DNA from: Microbacterium sp. SD291
GTDB taxonomy: Bacteria > Actinomycetota > Actinomycetes > Actinomycetales > Microbacteriaceae
Assembly: GCF_017355365.1 (NCBI RefSeq)
Contig: NZ_JADIJR010000006.1
Span: 1 to 64,000 of the forward strand
Direction of reading: 5' to 3'
Length of the DNA: 64,000 nt
The first letter of the stretch is position 1; the number at the start of each line of letters is the position of its first letter. The notes under the pieces are model-generated. The model did not search any database. It saw nothing but the letters and a program-made list of their open reading frames with translations, and was not told where the DNA came from. This document shows positions 7,175-16,089 of the stretch, one piece after another. Made by a program: the position numbers and the translations under genes.

Positions 7175-8309
7175 CATCCACTCCTACGAGACGAAGGCTG
7201 GCAAGAGGTTCTATCGGATCGTCTACCGACGCCCTGATCACAAGCAGACCCAGGAGCGAGGATTCACGCGCCGACGTGACGCGGAGCTGCGACTTGCGGA
7301 AGTCGAGATCGGGAAGGCGAAGGGGGATTACGTCAACCCAGCCGACGCGCGCGAGGATGTTGCCTCAATCGCCACAGGGTGGCTCAGGGCGCGTGAACAG
7401 GTCATGAAGCCATCGAGCTATCAGGCGCTGCGCGGAGCGTGGGAGACGCACGTGCAGCCGCGCTGGGGTGCACGCCAGGTCGGGGGAGTGAGGCACTCCG
7501 AAGTACAGGACTGGGTTTCGGAGCTCTCGCGCGATAGAGCTGCCACGACGGTGCTGCGAGCGCACGGTGTGCTGGCCGCGGTGCTGGACGTCGCTCTGAA
7601 GGATCGGCGGGTGAGCCGGAACGTCGCTCGAGGGGTCTCGCTGCCGCGGAAGGTGTCGAAGTCGAAGCCGTACCTCACTCACCGCCAGGTGCAGACGCTC
7701 GCCGATGCGTCAGGGCATCCCGTCCTGGTCCTGTTCCTCGCGTACACGGGCCTCAGGTGGGGTGAGGCTACCGGGCTGCGGGTGAAGCACGTCGACGCGC
7801 TCAGGCGGCGCGTGAACGTCGAAGAGAACGCGGTCCTGGTCGGCGGCGTCATCCACATCGGGACGCCGAAGACCCATGAGGCTCGCTCGGTGCCCTATCC
7901 CGAGTTCCTGGCGCTACCGGTCGCGAAGCTCTGCGAGGGCAAGAGCCGCGATGATCTCCTGTTCGGTGATGGGCTGGTTCATATGCGGCTGCCGAACAGC
8001 GTCAAGGGTTGGTTCGCCGGCGCGGTGAATCGCGTGCTCGAGGTCGAAGCAAAGGCCGCGGCTGTGGCGAAGTCCCGAGGCGAGGAAGAGCCGGCGCGGA
8101 TGCCGCGTGTCACGCCTCACGACTTGCGGCATACCGCGGCGAGCTTGGCGATCAGCGCTGGTGCCAACGTGAAGGCCGTGCAGCGGATGCTCGGCCATGC
8201 GTCGGCGAGTATGACGCTCGACACGTACGCGGATCTCTTCGATGACGACCTTGACAGTGTTGCGATTGCCCTCGATCAGGCTCGCCGTGCGGTCATCACC
8301 AATCTTTGA
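7167..8309 (+). CDS. int: tyrosine-type site-specific integrase
   Basis: This 380-residue phage integrase would join attP with attB in the neighbouring tRNA-Ser. The N-terminal arm-binding region (MGSIHSYETKAGKRFYRIVY) is followed by a SAM-like core-binding domain and the catalytic domain. The catalytic residues are visible: Arg in TGLRWGE, Lys in GTPKTHEARS, HxxR in HDLRHTAAS, His in LGHASA, and nucleophile Tyr in LDTYADLF. An upstream start at 7143 is possible, but family members usually begin at the MGSIH position. It overlaps the repressor stop by 8 nt. Confidence 0.9.
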   Translation: MGSIHSYETKAGKRFYRIVYRRPDHKQTQERGFTRRRDAELRLAEVEIGKAKGDYVNPADAREDVASIATGWLRAREQVMKPSSYQALRGAWETHVQPRWGARQVGGVRHSEVQDWVSELSRDRAATTVLRAHGVLAAVLDVALKDRRVSRNVARGVSLPRKVSKSKPYLTHRQVQTLADASGHPVLVLFLAYTGLRWGEATGLRVKHVDALRRRVNVEENAVLVGGVIHIGTPKTHEARSVPYPEFLALPVAKLCEGKSRDDLLFGDGLVHMRLPNSVKGWFAGAVNRVLEVEAKAAAVAKSRGEEEPARMPRVTPHDLRHTAASLAISAGANVKAVQRMLGHASASMTLDTYADLFDDDLDSVAIALDQARRAVITNL

Positions 8310-8898
8310 TGACGGCGCATGCCGTGATGAACTCGACATCCTGCATGTCACGCGGGGGTGTGGCGACATCGATCTGTCGAAATCCTGCCGGTCGATAGAG
8401 GCGCTCGAACACCTCCGGGCGCGCATCGACGACAAGGAACCGCCCCGCGACGTAGTTGCGCGCCCGCTTTATGACCTCTTTCGCCTCATCCAGGATCGTC
8501 GAACCCGGGAGTTGCTTAGACGAGAAGTCATCCGAGCGAGCCAACTCGGCGATGCTGTATGCGCCGGTCTGCTCACGGCTGATGTCTCCCATCAGCTTCT
8601 TACGCGCGGTCGCACTCGCCTGACTGAAGTTGAGCGCCGTCATCCCGACGGTGAAGAACCCGGCGACGTCGATCGTGTCATCGGCAGCCGTGATCATCAC
8701 GTATGTGCGGCTGTGCCCGTGCGCTTCGTACTTACGAACGCTTGTGCGAGCGAAGTTCTGCAGGTGCGGGGAACGCTCGCACTTGAACTGAGTCATCCGC
8801 TCGTTAACTCGATCAGCGAGCGCCTGATACTTCTCTTGCTGGATATCGGCGAGGGCGAAGACGTCGTACGCGATACGAGACGCCCCAGAGGCGCTCAA
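8296..8898 (-). CDS. GNAT-like acetyltransferase fold protein, element cargo
   Basis: The ORF is 200 residues from a TTG at 8898 that overlaps the upstream stop (TTGA). The true start is uncertain. The C-terminal half follows the GNAT layout: a central strand (IDVAGFFTVGMTALNFS), a degenerate acetyl-CoA loop region (YSIAELARSDDFSSKQLPGSTILDEAKEVI), then GRFLVVDARPEVFERLYRPAGFRQI, which is the usual last strand and GF turn. It converges on the integrase with a 14-nt overlap. This spot next to the att site is typical of phage cargo genes. It could be a toxin or a modification enzyme. Confidence 0.55.
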   Translation of the reverse strand: MSASGASRIAYDVFALADIQQEKYQALADRVNERMTQFKCERSPHLQNFARTSVRKYEAHGHSRTYVMITAADDTIDVAGFFTVGMTALNFSQASATARKKLMGDISREQTGAYSIAELARSDDFSSKQLPGSTILDEAKEVIKRARNYVAGRFLVVDARPEVFERLYRPAGFRQIDVATPPRDMQDVEFITACAVIKDW

Positions 8899-9092
8899 CG
8901 TCCGTTCGTGGTGTGTGCGCTTACAAGACGCTCAAGCGTCGAAAGGCGCCGATCTGCGTTTGTCGGAGCGTGAAGGCGCGACGAAAACCCGGGCGACGCC
9001 ACGGGGGCGCTCCCGTGAGCCGCCATCTCTGCCAGCTGAGATGCGCCAGCCTTCGAGAGAACATAGGCGCTACCGAGGGCCTCAGAAGCCAT
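8895..9092 (-). CDS. small protein upstream of the GNAT-like gene
   Basis: A 65-residue ORF begins at an ATG at 9092 behind GGAG and ends in a TGA overlapping the next gene's TTG. The sequence is Ala/Ser-rich with a helical N-terminus (MASEALGSAYVLSKAGASQL) and a basic C-terminal helix (RRLSTLERLVSAH). It is not an obvious ribbon-helix-helix antitoxin. The tight coupling with the GNAT-like gene is the main evidence. Confidence 0.4.
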   Translation of the reverse strand: MASEALGSAYVLSKAGASQLAEMAAHGSAPVASPGFSSRLHAPTNADRRLSTLERLVSAHTTNGR

Positions 9093-9123
9093 GTCGATCT
9101 CCGTCTCCGATTACCTCACCATG

Positions 9124-9149
9124 CCCCATACATGGGGAGGAACGTCCCC
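9124..9149. promoter_or_regulatory. overlapping inverted repeats upstream of the cargo operon
   Basis: CCCCAT-AC-ATGGGG at 9124-9137 is a perfect 6-bp dyad. Its right arm forms a second dyad with CCCC at 9146-9149. They lie 32 bp upstream of the small-protein start, so they may be operator sites for it. No clear -35/-10 pair is seen. Confidence 0.4.
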
Positions 9150-9251
9150 CCACGATAACACCTGATCCTGGGGATCCATGTTGCGATCTTGAGACATGCG
9201 ATCAGCAGTTGTTGCCAAAGTGTTGCCACGGGGTCAGATCAGGGAATGAAG

Positions 9252-9294
9252 AAAGCCCCGACTCCCCAGCGTTTTCTAGGGGAGTCAGGGCTTT
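9252..9294. terminator. hairpin downstream of tRNA-Ser
   Basis: Arms AAAGCCC/ACTCCCC (9252-9267) pair with GGGGAGT/GGGCTTT (9279-9294) around an 11-nt loop, with A and T runs at the outer ends. It lies directly downstream of the leftward tRNA-Ser and can serve as its terminator. It is also within reach of the attachment site. Confidence 0.7.
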
Positions 9295-9302
9295 CAAACT
9301 GG

Positions 9303-9387
9303 CGGTGACGGCGGGATTCGAACCCGCGGTTGCTTGCACAACACACGCTTTCCAAGCGTGCTCCTTCGGCCGCTCGGACACGTCACC
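9303..9387 (-). tRNA. tRNA-Ser(GGA), probable attachment site of the element
   Basis: The acceptor stem is GGTGACG/CGTCACC with discriminator G and encoded CCA (9302-9300). The anticodon loop reads CTTGGAAA, giving anticodon GGA for UCC. A long class II variable arm is present. The T-arm is GCGGGTTCGAATCCCGC. Its 3' end faces the integrase and element, the normal arrangement when a phage recombines into a tRNA 3' end. Confidence 0.95.
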
Positions 9388-9440
9388 AGGAACAACCTGT
9401 CCATCCTATCCGATCGGCCGGGCCCCCGTTGACAGGGCGG

Positions 9441-9797
9441 TCAGGCAGCCGGCACCTCGTCGAGCGAGAAGTACACCGGAAGCCCCCGCTCGCGGGCTAT
9501 CGCGACGTCGTTGTCGGCGCCGGCGGAGTCGCCGGGGAGCCGGAGCACCGCATCGCAGTGCTGCAGCAGCCGCGCGGCGGTGTCGTACATGACGTCGCTC
9601 CCGGCTGCCTCGGGCTCGGACATGCCTCGCAGGGTGGGCAGCGCGACCCACTCTCCGATCATCGGCACGTGGCCGAGCCGGTGCAGTGGAGCCGCCGCCC
9701 GTTCCAGTCGCTCGAGGTTGCGGGCGATCGCGTCCGCGTCGCCGCCGGTGCCCGAGCGATAGGGGCCGGCGATCAGGATCAGGAGTGGCTTCTTCAT
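9441..9797 (-). CDS. DUF4406 protein, nucleoside deoxyribosyltransferase-like
   Basis: This 118-residue Rossmann-like protein begins with a strand and GPYRSG loop. It has GEWVALP in the middle and ends with the strand RERGLPVYFSLDEV. This matches DUF4406, which is related to nucleoside 2-deoxyribosyltransferases. Substrate is unknown. A TACAGT box at 9805-9810 lies 7 nt before the ATG at 9797, so the transcript is probably leaderless. That fits this start rather than the GTG at 9806. It is divergent from the DeoR gene. Confidence 0.75.
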   Translation of the reverse strand: MKKPLLILIAGPYRSGTGGDADAIARNLERLERAAAPLHRLGHVPMIGEWVALPTLRGMSEPEAAGSDVMYDTAARLLQHCDAVLRLPGDSAGADNDVAIARERGLPVYFSLDEVPAA

Positions 9798-9853
9798 GTC
9801 GGACACTGTAGCGTTAACTGTGCAGAAACATGCAACAACAGGAAGAAGTGCGA

Positions 9854-10600
9854 ATGCTGGGTGTGCAGCGCAAAGATCATCTCCTGAGCGTCCTGCGGCG
9901 CGAAGGACGGATCGTCGCGAAGGATGCCGCGGCGGAACTCGGCGTCTCGGAGGACTCGATCCGTCGTGATCTGCGGGAGCTCGCGGATGCCGGAGCCTGC
10001 GTGCGGGTCTATGGCGGAGCGGTGCCGGTGCCGGCAGCCGAAGCCCCGGTCGAGCAGAGGCTCACCGTCGCGACCGACAGCAAGCAGCGTGTCGCCCGCG
10101 CGGCCGTCCGCCTGATCCGCCCCGCATCCACGATCGTCCTCGACGCGGGGACGACGACGCTCGCGATGGCGAGGATGCTGCCACACGGAGCCGGCCTCAC
10201 CGTGATCACGCCGAGCCCCGCGGTCGCCCTCGCCGCGATGGAGCACTCGCAGGCACGCGTGCTGATGGTCGGCGGCGAGCTCAGCAGGCACTCCGGCGTC
10301 GCCGGCGGTGCCCTTGCGCAGGAGACGATCGCGCGTCTCGGGGCCGATGCCTTCTTCCTCGGCGTCACCGGCGCCGATCCTGACGCCGGGCTTACCACGG
10401 GAGAGCTCGACGACGCCGTGACCAAGCGCGCTCTCGCGGCGCGCAGCGCTGACGTGTTCGTGCTCGCCAGCGCGGAGAAGATCGGGGCGGTCTCCCGCTT
10501 CCCCGTGGTCGGTCTCGACGAGGTGGCGGGGATCATCGCCGACCCGGCGGATCGGAACCCGCTCCTCGAGCGGCTTGGGCTCCTCCACCCTGCGGAGTGA
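9854..10600 (+). CDS. DeoR-family transcriptional regulator
   Basis: This 248-residue repressor is of the DeoR/GlpR type. The N-terminal HTH (about residues 6-55) includes KDAAAELGVSEDSIRRDLRE. The C-terminal sugar-phosphate-binding DeoRC domain includes IVLDAGTTTLAMA and a later FLGVTG region. The ATG at 9854 follows GGAAGAA at a good distance and is preferred to one 24 nt upstream. No sugar operon is adjacent, so the target is unknown. Confidence 0.9.
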   Translation: MLGVQRKDHLLSVLRREGRIVAKDAAAELGVSEDSIRRDLRELADAGACVRVYGGAVPVPAAEAPVEQRLTVATDSKQRVARAAVRLIRPASTIVLDAGTTTLAMARMLPHGAGLTVITPSPAVALAAMEHSQARVLMVGGELSRHSGVAGGALAQETIARLGADAFFLGVTGADPDAGLTTGELDDAVTKRALAARSADVFVLASAEKIGAVSRFPVVGLDEVAGIIADPADRNPLLERLGLLHPAE

Positions 10601-10631
10601 TCGGGGGGCGGAGTCGACGTAGGATTCCTGG

Positions 10632-11522
10632 GTGGCAACACCCAAGATCGTCCTCTTCTACGCCTTCACGCCGCTCGCCGACCCCGAGGCCATCCGGCTC
10701 TGGCAGCGCGACCTCGGCGAGGCGCTCGGGCTGCGCGGGCGCCTGCTGATCTCGAAGGACGGCATCAACGGCACACTCGGCGGCGACCTGCCGGTGCTGA
10801 AGAAGTGGGCGCGATCGTTCCGGTCATACTCCCCGTTCAAGGATGCCGACATCAAGTGGAGCGAGGGCACCGGCGTCGACGCCGAGGGGCGCAGCCTCGA
10901 CTTCCCCAAGCTCAGCGTCAAGGTGCGGGACGAGATCGTCTCGTTCGGCGCGCCAGGAGAGCTGCGCGTCGACGAGCACGGCGTCGTCGGCGGAGGCGCA
11001 CGACTCACGCCCGAGGCCCTGCACCGGCTGATGGACGAGCGCGGCGACGAGGTCGTCTTCTTCGACGGACGCAATTCCCTCGAGGCCCAGATCGGCCGCT
11101 TCCGGGGCGCTGTCGTTCCCGATGCGGACACCACCCGCGACTTCGTGCAGCTCCTCGACTCCGGCGCGTACGACGACCTCAAGGGCAAGCCCGTCGTGAC
11201 TTACTGCACCGGCGGCATCCGGTGCGAGGTGCTGTCCAGCCTGATGACGTCCCGGGGCTTCGGCGAGGTCTACCAGCTCGAGGGCGGTATCGTCCGCTAC
11301 GGCGAGGAGTACGGCGACGACGGTCTCTGGGAGGGCTCGCTCTACGTGTTCGACAAGCGCGGTTCGGTCGACTTCACCGGTCATGCGGCTGTGATCGGGG
11401 AGTGCGCCGGATGCGGCACCCCCACCAAGCGCACGGCGAACTGCCCCGACCCGTCATGCCGTACCCAGTTCGTCGTCTGCGAGAGCTGCGACGCGGTGCG
11501 CTGCGACGTGCACGCGGCCTGA
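10632..11522 (+). CDS. trhO: tRNA uridine(34) hydroxylase / rhodanese-family protein TrhO
   Basis: This 296-residue member of the YceA/TrhO family makes 5-hydroxyuridine at tRNA wobble position 34. An N-terminal acylphosphatase-like domain ([13 protein letters not shown]) precedes a rhodanese domain, whose catalytic Cys is in YCTGGIRCE at about residue 194. A Cys-rich C-terminal tail ([19 protein letters not shown]) probably binds zinc. The start GTG is 6 nt after TAGGAT (10620-10625), so a leaderless mRNA is likely. The gene converges with the transglutaminase gene. Confidence 0.92.
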   Translation: MATPKIVLFYAFTPLADPEAIRLWQRDLGEALGLRGRLLISKDGINGTLGGDLPVLKKWARSFRSYSPFKDADIKWSEGTGVDAEGRSLDFPKLSVKVRDEIVSFGAPGELRVDEHGVVGGGARLTPEALHRLMDERGDEVVFFDGRNSLEAQIGRFRGAVVPDADTTRDFVQLLDSGAYDDLKGKPVVTYCTGGIRCEVLSSLMTSRGFGEVYQLEGGIVRYGEEYGDDGLWEGSLYVFDKRGSVDFTGHAAVIGECAGCGTPTKRTANCPDPSCRTQFVVCESCDAVRCDVHAA

Positions 11523-11538
11523 CGGCACCGACCTCCGC

Positions 11539-13791
11539 CTAGGCGAGCAGCGGCGCGTCGACCCCGCGGCCGGCGACCAGCGAGCGGGGGAGCAGCAGCG
11601 CCCGCACCCTGCTCATGCGGTCGACGCTCCGTCGCAGCTCCCTGAGGACGTCGTCGAGAGCCGCCGCGAGGTCGGCGGTGGCAGCGCCTTCGCGGGCGTA
11701 GCTCGCCCGCTCGACGGCATCCGTCAGCCTCCGCATCGTCGCCGCGTCGACGCCGTTCTCCCCGACCAGGAGCGCTCCCCGCTTCCGCGGGGAATCGGCA
11801 TCCGACACCGGCAGGCGCAGATCCAGCATCGTCGCGCGCAGCTCGGTCCAGGCGGCCCCGGCATCGCCGCCGGCAGCACGGCCGCGGCGCGCCGTCCGCA
11901 CGCCCATGCGGATCAGCGCAGGCAGCAGCACGACGAAGAGCACCCCCGCAGTGCCCACCATGATCGGCGTCGGATCCAGGCGGCGGAGCTGCCCGGTCCC
12001 GCCGGCATCCGGGTCGTTCTCGCCGCGATCCACCTCCGGTCCCGAGGTCTCCTCGGCGCCCGGCGCCACGGTCGGGGCGGGGGTCGCGGGACCGCCCGTA
12101 CCGCCGCCGGCGGTGGTGCCGGCGGCGAACGCGGTCGGCACGCCGAGCGAGGCGGTCGGCTCGAACGGCACCCACCCGACGCCGGGGAACAGCACCTCGG
12201 GCCAGGAATGCAGCTGGTCGCTGGCGACCGAGAACACGTTGTCCCCGCCGCGCTTCTCATCCGTCAGGACGCCGGGCAGATACCCGACGACGATGCGCAC
12301 CTGCATCCCCAGGCTCTCCGCCATCAGGGCGAACGCCCCCGCGAAATGCACGCAGTAGCCGGAGCGCGCCTCGAGGAACTGCGCGACGGCCTCTGCTCCG
12401 GTGCCGTCGAACCCCTCCTCGACCGGAGTCTCCAGCGAGTATATGAACTGGCTGCGGAACCAGCCCTGCAGGGCGACCAGCCGGTCGTAGTCGCTCTCCT
12501 CTCCGGCGGTGACCTCGGCGGCCGTGCGCGCGATCACCTCGGGAAGCGCCACCGGCTCGGCACCCGGATCCGCGAGCGGCTCGGCGGCCGCGAGTGCACG
12601 GATCTGCTCGAGCGTCGGGATCACGCGCATCGACGTGACTGTGTAGTCGCTGCCGACGGCATCCGCGTTCCGGGAGGCGACCGTCCGGTTCTCGCGAATC
12701 AGCTGCCACGTCGCGGTGACGCCCTGGATGCTCGTCGCGGGATAGGGCACCGGCAACCACGAGCTCGACACCCGGATCACCCGGATCGACGTGCTCTCCT
12801 GCTCCGTCGCGATGCCCTCGCCCCACTCCTCCGGGCCGAAGCCCTCACTCTGCCGCAGCAGGTCGCCCCTGTCGGGCTGCCACACCCTCCCGTCGAACTG
12901 CGAGAGCGTGGTGAGGCGCAGGTAGGGGGCGGAGTCCGCGGTGGTCGCCACCGTCAGCACCTCGACGGGGTTGGGCTGGCGGAGGTCGTCACCCAGCCGC
13001 AGGGACGCATCGATGGTGACGCCGACACCCGTGCCGGCGAGGGTCGCCGACACCGGCAGCGCCGGCGCGACGACGACGGTCGCGAGAAGGGCGGCGACGC
13101 CGACGCCGGCGGCGAGGGCGGTCGAGGAACGCCGTGGCGATTCCGGATGCCGTCCGGCGGTGTGGCGGAACAGGAGCAGCAGCACGATGCCGAGCATCAC
13201 GAACCAGACGACGTTCGCTCCGCCGAGCGTCACGATCATCGGGACCGCGCCGACCACGGCGGCGACGAGTCCGGCGACGACCGCGCTGCGGGCGGCGACG
13301 AGGTGATCGATCAGGATCGCGACCACGGCGAACCCGATGCCCATGACGGCCCGCATCCCGGGGGTCCCCTCGATCGGCGCGGTGCCGAAAGCCACCTCCT
13401 GCCAGGCTGCCTCCGACAGCGTCCGGAAGGTCAGCAGCGTCGTCGGAGTCGGGATCGCACCGAAGATCGCGGTGTCGCCGGCGACGAGCTGGGTGAGCGT
13501 GGCCACAGCGACCGCGAGCTGTGCTCCGAATGTCGCGAACCCGCGGATCCAGCCTCTGCTCCGGCTCAGCAGAGTGCGCACGCCGAGCCCGGCGAGAGCG
13601 GTGACGACGATCACCGCGAGCACCGCGAACGACCAGGAGCCGGGTGCGATCACCGAGGTGTAGGGCCACATCGCGACCAGGGACGCGGCCGCGGCGAGCA
13701 CCGCCGGCACGAGGTGGCTCTGAGGCGTCTCCCAGTCGCGATGCCAGGACGACGGCGCGGCGCGCCGCTGCCCGCGTTCAGCGCTGGACAT
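11539..13791 (-). CDS. membrane transglutaminase-like protein (TgpA/DUF3488 type)
   Basis: This 750-residue protein has about six N-terminal membrane helices (to about residue 200), an extracellular domain and a transglutaminase core. The core has a Cys in SGYCVHFAGAFALMAESLG near residue 450, and its His lies in LHSWPEVLFPG. A Thr/Ala/Pro linker, one more membrane helix and a cytosolic DUF4129-like tail follow. It is the last gene of a MoxR-DUF58-transglutaminase operon and starts 14 nt inside the DUF58 gene (ATG at 13791). Such triads are thought to work on envelope proteins. The substrate is unknown. Confidence 0.88.
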   Translation of the reverse strand: MSSAERGQRRAAPSSWHRDWETPQSHLVPAVLAAAASLVAMWPYTSVIAPGSWSFAVLAVIVVTALAGLGVRTLLSRSRGWIRGFATFGAQLAVAVATLTQLVAGDTAIFGAIPTPTTLLTFRTLSEAAWQEVAFGTAPIEGTPGMRAVMGIGFAVVAILIDHLVAARSAVVAGLVAAVVGAVPMIVTLGGANVVWFVMLGIVLLLLFRHTAGRHPESPRRSSTALAAGVGVAALLATVVVAPALPVSATLAGTGVGVTIDASLRLGDDLRQPNPVEVLTVATTADSAPYLRLTTLSQFDGRVWQPDRGDLLRQSEGFGPEEWGEGIATEQESTSIRVIRVSSSWLPVPYPATSIQGVTATWQLIRENRTVASRNADAVGSDYTVTSMRVIPTLEQIRALAAAEPLADPGAEPVALPEVIARTAAEVTAGEESDYDRLVALQGWFRSQFIYSLETPVEEGFDGTGAEAVAQFLEARSGYCVHFAGAFALMAESLGMQVRIVVGYLPGVLTDEKRGGDNVFSVASDQLHSWPEVLFPGVGWVPFEPTASLGVPTAFAAGTTAGGGTGGPATPAPTVAPGAEETSGPEVDRGENDPDAGGTGQLRRLDPTPIMVGTAGVLFVVLLPALIRMGVRTARRGRAAGGDAGAAWTELRATMLDLRLPVSDADSPRKRGALLVGENGVDAATMRRLTDAVERASYAREGAATADLAAALDDVLRELRRSVDRMSRVRALLLPRSLVAGRGVDAPLLA

Positions 13792-14968
13792 CGCCGAAGC
13801 CCGTCCGCTCGGGGAGGGCATCCTCCCAGGCCTCGGCGACGTCGTCGCCCAGCACGACCATTCGCCAGCCGTGCTGGGCGGCGGCTTCGGCCGCGCCCTC
13901 CTGCGCGTCGGTCGTGAACAGCATCGGCGCTGCCGCGCCCGAGGGCCGCAGCAGCGTGGCGTCCTCCTCGTCGAGCCGTCCGGTGATGTACACGAGGGGG
14001 CCCGGGGGTGTGCCCCCGATCAGGCTGGTGAGATCGCGCGACCCGCCTCGCGGCGTGACCAGCGCCAGTGCGACGAGCAGCCCGTCCCTGTCGTCCTCGT
14101 GCCCGCGGAGAGTGCCGAGTGCGTTCCCCGCGCTGTCCATCACGTCCACCCCGTACCCCTCCTGCATCAGGTGCACGGCCGCCGAGGCGCACAGCGAGAC
14201 CGCCGCTTCGAACGCGGGATCCGCCTGCTCGCCCTGTTCGCCCCAGCGCGCGGCGGCGCGGTCGAGGATCACGAGAGCGTCAGGGCTCGACTCCTCCTGC
14301 TCCTGCCGCACCATGAGCTGGCCTCGGTGCGCCGTCGCTCGCCAGTGGATGCGCCGCATCGAGTCGCCGGGGATGTAGTGCCGCGGTGAGAGGTTGTCGC
14401 TGCCCTGGCCGAGCCGGCTCGACGAGGTGTGGGCGGTGCCGCCGGCTGCTCCCACCTTGACGGTGAGCGGGGCGAGCGTGAAGACCTCGGGAACGACCGT
14501 CACCGTGCGGGTGTCGCCGAACGCCTGCTCGCGCTGCGCCAGCCCGAACGGATCGACCGTGCGCAGCATCAGCGGGCCGATCGGCCAGACGCCTCTGCGC
14601 ACCCCGGTGATCAGGTAGCTCAGCTGCCCGCCCTCCGGCGGGTACTCTCCGGCCGAGTCTCCGTCCACCGCGTCGGGGAGGACATCGCGCCACAGCCCGT
14701 GCGGCACCCGGATCGCGCGGAGACTGAACCGCACGTTCACCCTCGACGTCTCGGAGACCGTGAGCAGATCGGTGGAGATCTGCCTGGCGACCGTGCCGCT
14801 GCGGCGCGGCACGCGGACCACCAGGAGTGCGAACACGGTGAGGGCGAGGAGAAGGATGCCGATGTACAGCAGGATGGATGCTCCGACCAGGTTCGCCGCG
14901 ATCAGGCAGCCGAGCCCGGCGAGCAGCGCACCGGCGCCTCGGGCGGTGAGGGAACGACGGCGTGGCAC
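13778..14968 (-). CDS. DUF58 domain protein
   Basis: This 396-residue protein has two adjacent N-terminal membrane helices (about residues 10-50) and a DUF58 domain with a von Willebrand-like fold. The signature is RHYIPGDSMRRIHWRATAHR. I chose the GTG at 14968, 10 nt after the MoxR stop, because more upstream starts lie inside the MoxR gene. DUF58 proteins form partners with MoxR ATPases. It is the middle gene of the operon. Confidence 0.88.
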   Translation of the reverse strand: MPRRRSLTARGAGALLAGLGCLIAANLVGASILLYIGILLLALTVFALLVVRVPRRSGTVARQISTDLLTVSETSRVNVRFSLRAIRVPHGLWRDVLPDAVDGDSAGEYPPEGGQLSYLITGVRRGVWPIGPLMLRTVDPFGLAQREQAFGDTRTVTVVPEVFTLAPLTVKVGAAGGTAHTSSSRLGQGSDNLSPRHYIPGDSMRRIHWRATAHRGQLMVRQEQEESSPDALVILDRAAARWGEQGEQADPAFEAAVSLCASAAVHLMQEGYGVDVMDSAGNALGTLRGHEDDRDGLLVALALVTPRGGSRDLTSLIGGTPPGPLVYITGRLDEEDATLLRPSGAAAPMLFTTDAQEGAAEAAAQHGWRMVVLGDDVAEAWEDALPERTGFGDVQR

Positions 14969-14978
14969 GGCTGCCCGT

Positions 14979-15968
14979 TCAGGAGCGGACCGCGACGGGG
15001 ACCCGCACGCGTTCCACGATCTGCCGCAGGGCCGCTTCGACCGGCTGCGCGCCCGCACGATGCGCTCCGCGGGCCGGAAGCAGCCGGTGCGCGAGCACCG
15101 GGATCAGCAGGGACGTGACATCGTCCGGGATCACGAAGTCGCGGCCGTCGAGCGCCGCCCAGACCTTCGCCGCCCTGACCAGCTGCAGGGTCGCCCGCGG
15201 GCTCGCCCCCAGGTGGAGGTTCGGGTCGGCTCTGGTGGCCTGGGCGAGTGCGACCGCGTACTCCTCGATCGCGGGGGCGACGTGCACCGAGCGCGCCCAT
15301 GCGATCAGGCCGGCGACCGAGGCGGCGTCCGCCACCGGCGTCACCGCGTCCAGCGGGCTCACGACGTCGCGCTGGCGCAGCATGAGGGCCTCGGCCGCGG
15401 CATCCGGATATCCCATGGAGATGCGCATCATGAAGCGATCGCGCTGCGCCTCCGGCAGCGCGTACGTGCCCTCCATCTCCAGCGGATTCTGCGTCGCCAC
15501 GACGAGGAACGGCCGCGGCAGCGGATGCGTCGCGCCGTCGACCGTGACCTGCCCCTCCTCCATCGCCTCGAGCAGCGCCGACTGGGTCTTCGGCGAGGAG
15601 CGGTTGATCTCGTCGGCGATCACGATGTGCGCGAAGACCGCGCCGCGCTTGAACTCGAACTCCCGGTCGACGGGGTTGTAGACGCTCACCCCGGTGACAT
15701 CTCCCGGCAGCAGATCGGGGGTGAACTGGATCCGCCGCACGGTGGCGTCCACGCTCGCAGCCAGCGCGCGGGCCAGCATGGTCTTGCCGACGCCAGGCAC
15801 GTCCTCGATGAGCAGGTGCCCCTCGGCCAGCAGGCACACCAGAGCGCTGCGCACGGCATCCGGCTTCCCGTCGATGACCTGTCCCACAGATCCGAGGATC
15901 GACGACGTCTGGGCGGCGAACTGCTCGGCATCGATCGAAGCCGGGATCAGGGGGGCGTTCTCTGGCAT
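14979..15968 (-). CDS. MoxR-family AAA+ ATPase
   Basis: This 329-residue chaperone-like AAA+ ATPase has Walker A in EDVPGVGKTMLARAL at about residue 58 and Walker B in HIVIADEINRSSPKTQSALL, with the MoxR insert ALLEAMEEGQVTVDG. A C-terminal lid domain follows. MoxR proteins load or activate DUF58/VWA partners. It is first in a three-gene leftward operon with DUF58 and transglutaminase genes. Confidence 0.93.
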   Translation of the reverse strand: MPENAPLIPASIDAEQFAAQTSSILGSVGQVIDGKPDAVRSALVCLLAEGHLLIEDVPGVGKTMLARALAASVDATVRRIQFTPDLLPGDVTGVSVYNPVDREFEFKRGAVFAHIVIADEINRSSPKTQSALLEAMEEGQVTVDGATHPLPRPFLVVATQNPLEMEGTYALPEAQRDRFMMRISMGYPDAAAEALMLRQRDVVSPLDAVTPVADAASVAGLIAWARSVHVAPAIEEYAVALAQATRADPNLHLGASPRATLQLVRAAKVWAALDGRDFVIPDDVTSLLIPVLAHRLLPARGAHRAGAQPVEAALRQIVERVRVPVAVRS

Positions 15969-16018
15969 GCGTTCCCTCTCGCGCGTGGGCGCAGCGTTGC
16001 GCGTGAATCGATCGTACG

Positions 16019-16070
16019 CTTCGACGGGCTCAGCGACCCAACCTCACCTGGGCACCTGAGCCTGTCGAAG
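16019..16070. repeat. inverted pair of the dispersed REP-like unit
   Basis: CTTCGACGGGCTCAG (16019-16033) and CTGAGCCTGTCGAAG (16056-16070) are inverted copies matching at 14 of 15 positions. They can form a hairpin between the MoxR gene and the SRP RNA. The same unit recurs at 29705-29728 and in tandem at 56325-56416. Confidence 0.8.
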
Positions 16071-16076
16071 GTCGGG

Positions 16077-16082
16077 TAAGAT
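16077..16082 (+). promoter_or_regulatory. -10 box of the SRP RNA
   Basis: TAAGAT lies 8 nt before the first base of the SRP RNA at 16090. The -35 region falls within the REP-like inverted repeat and has no good consensus. Confidence 0.5.
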
Positions 16083-16089
16083 GGTTGAC

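Noticed and set aside
12208..13917. 569-residue rightward ORF opposite the transglutaminase gene
   Set aside because: It is Arg/Gly/Asp-rich shadow sequence; the opposite strand has a complete transglutaminase with catalytic residues.
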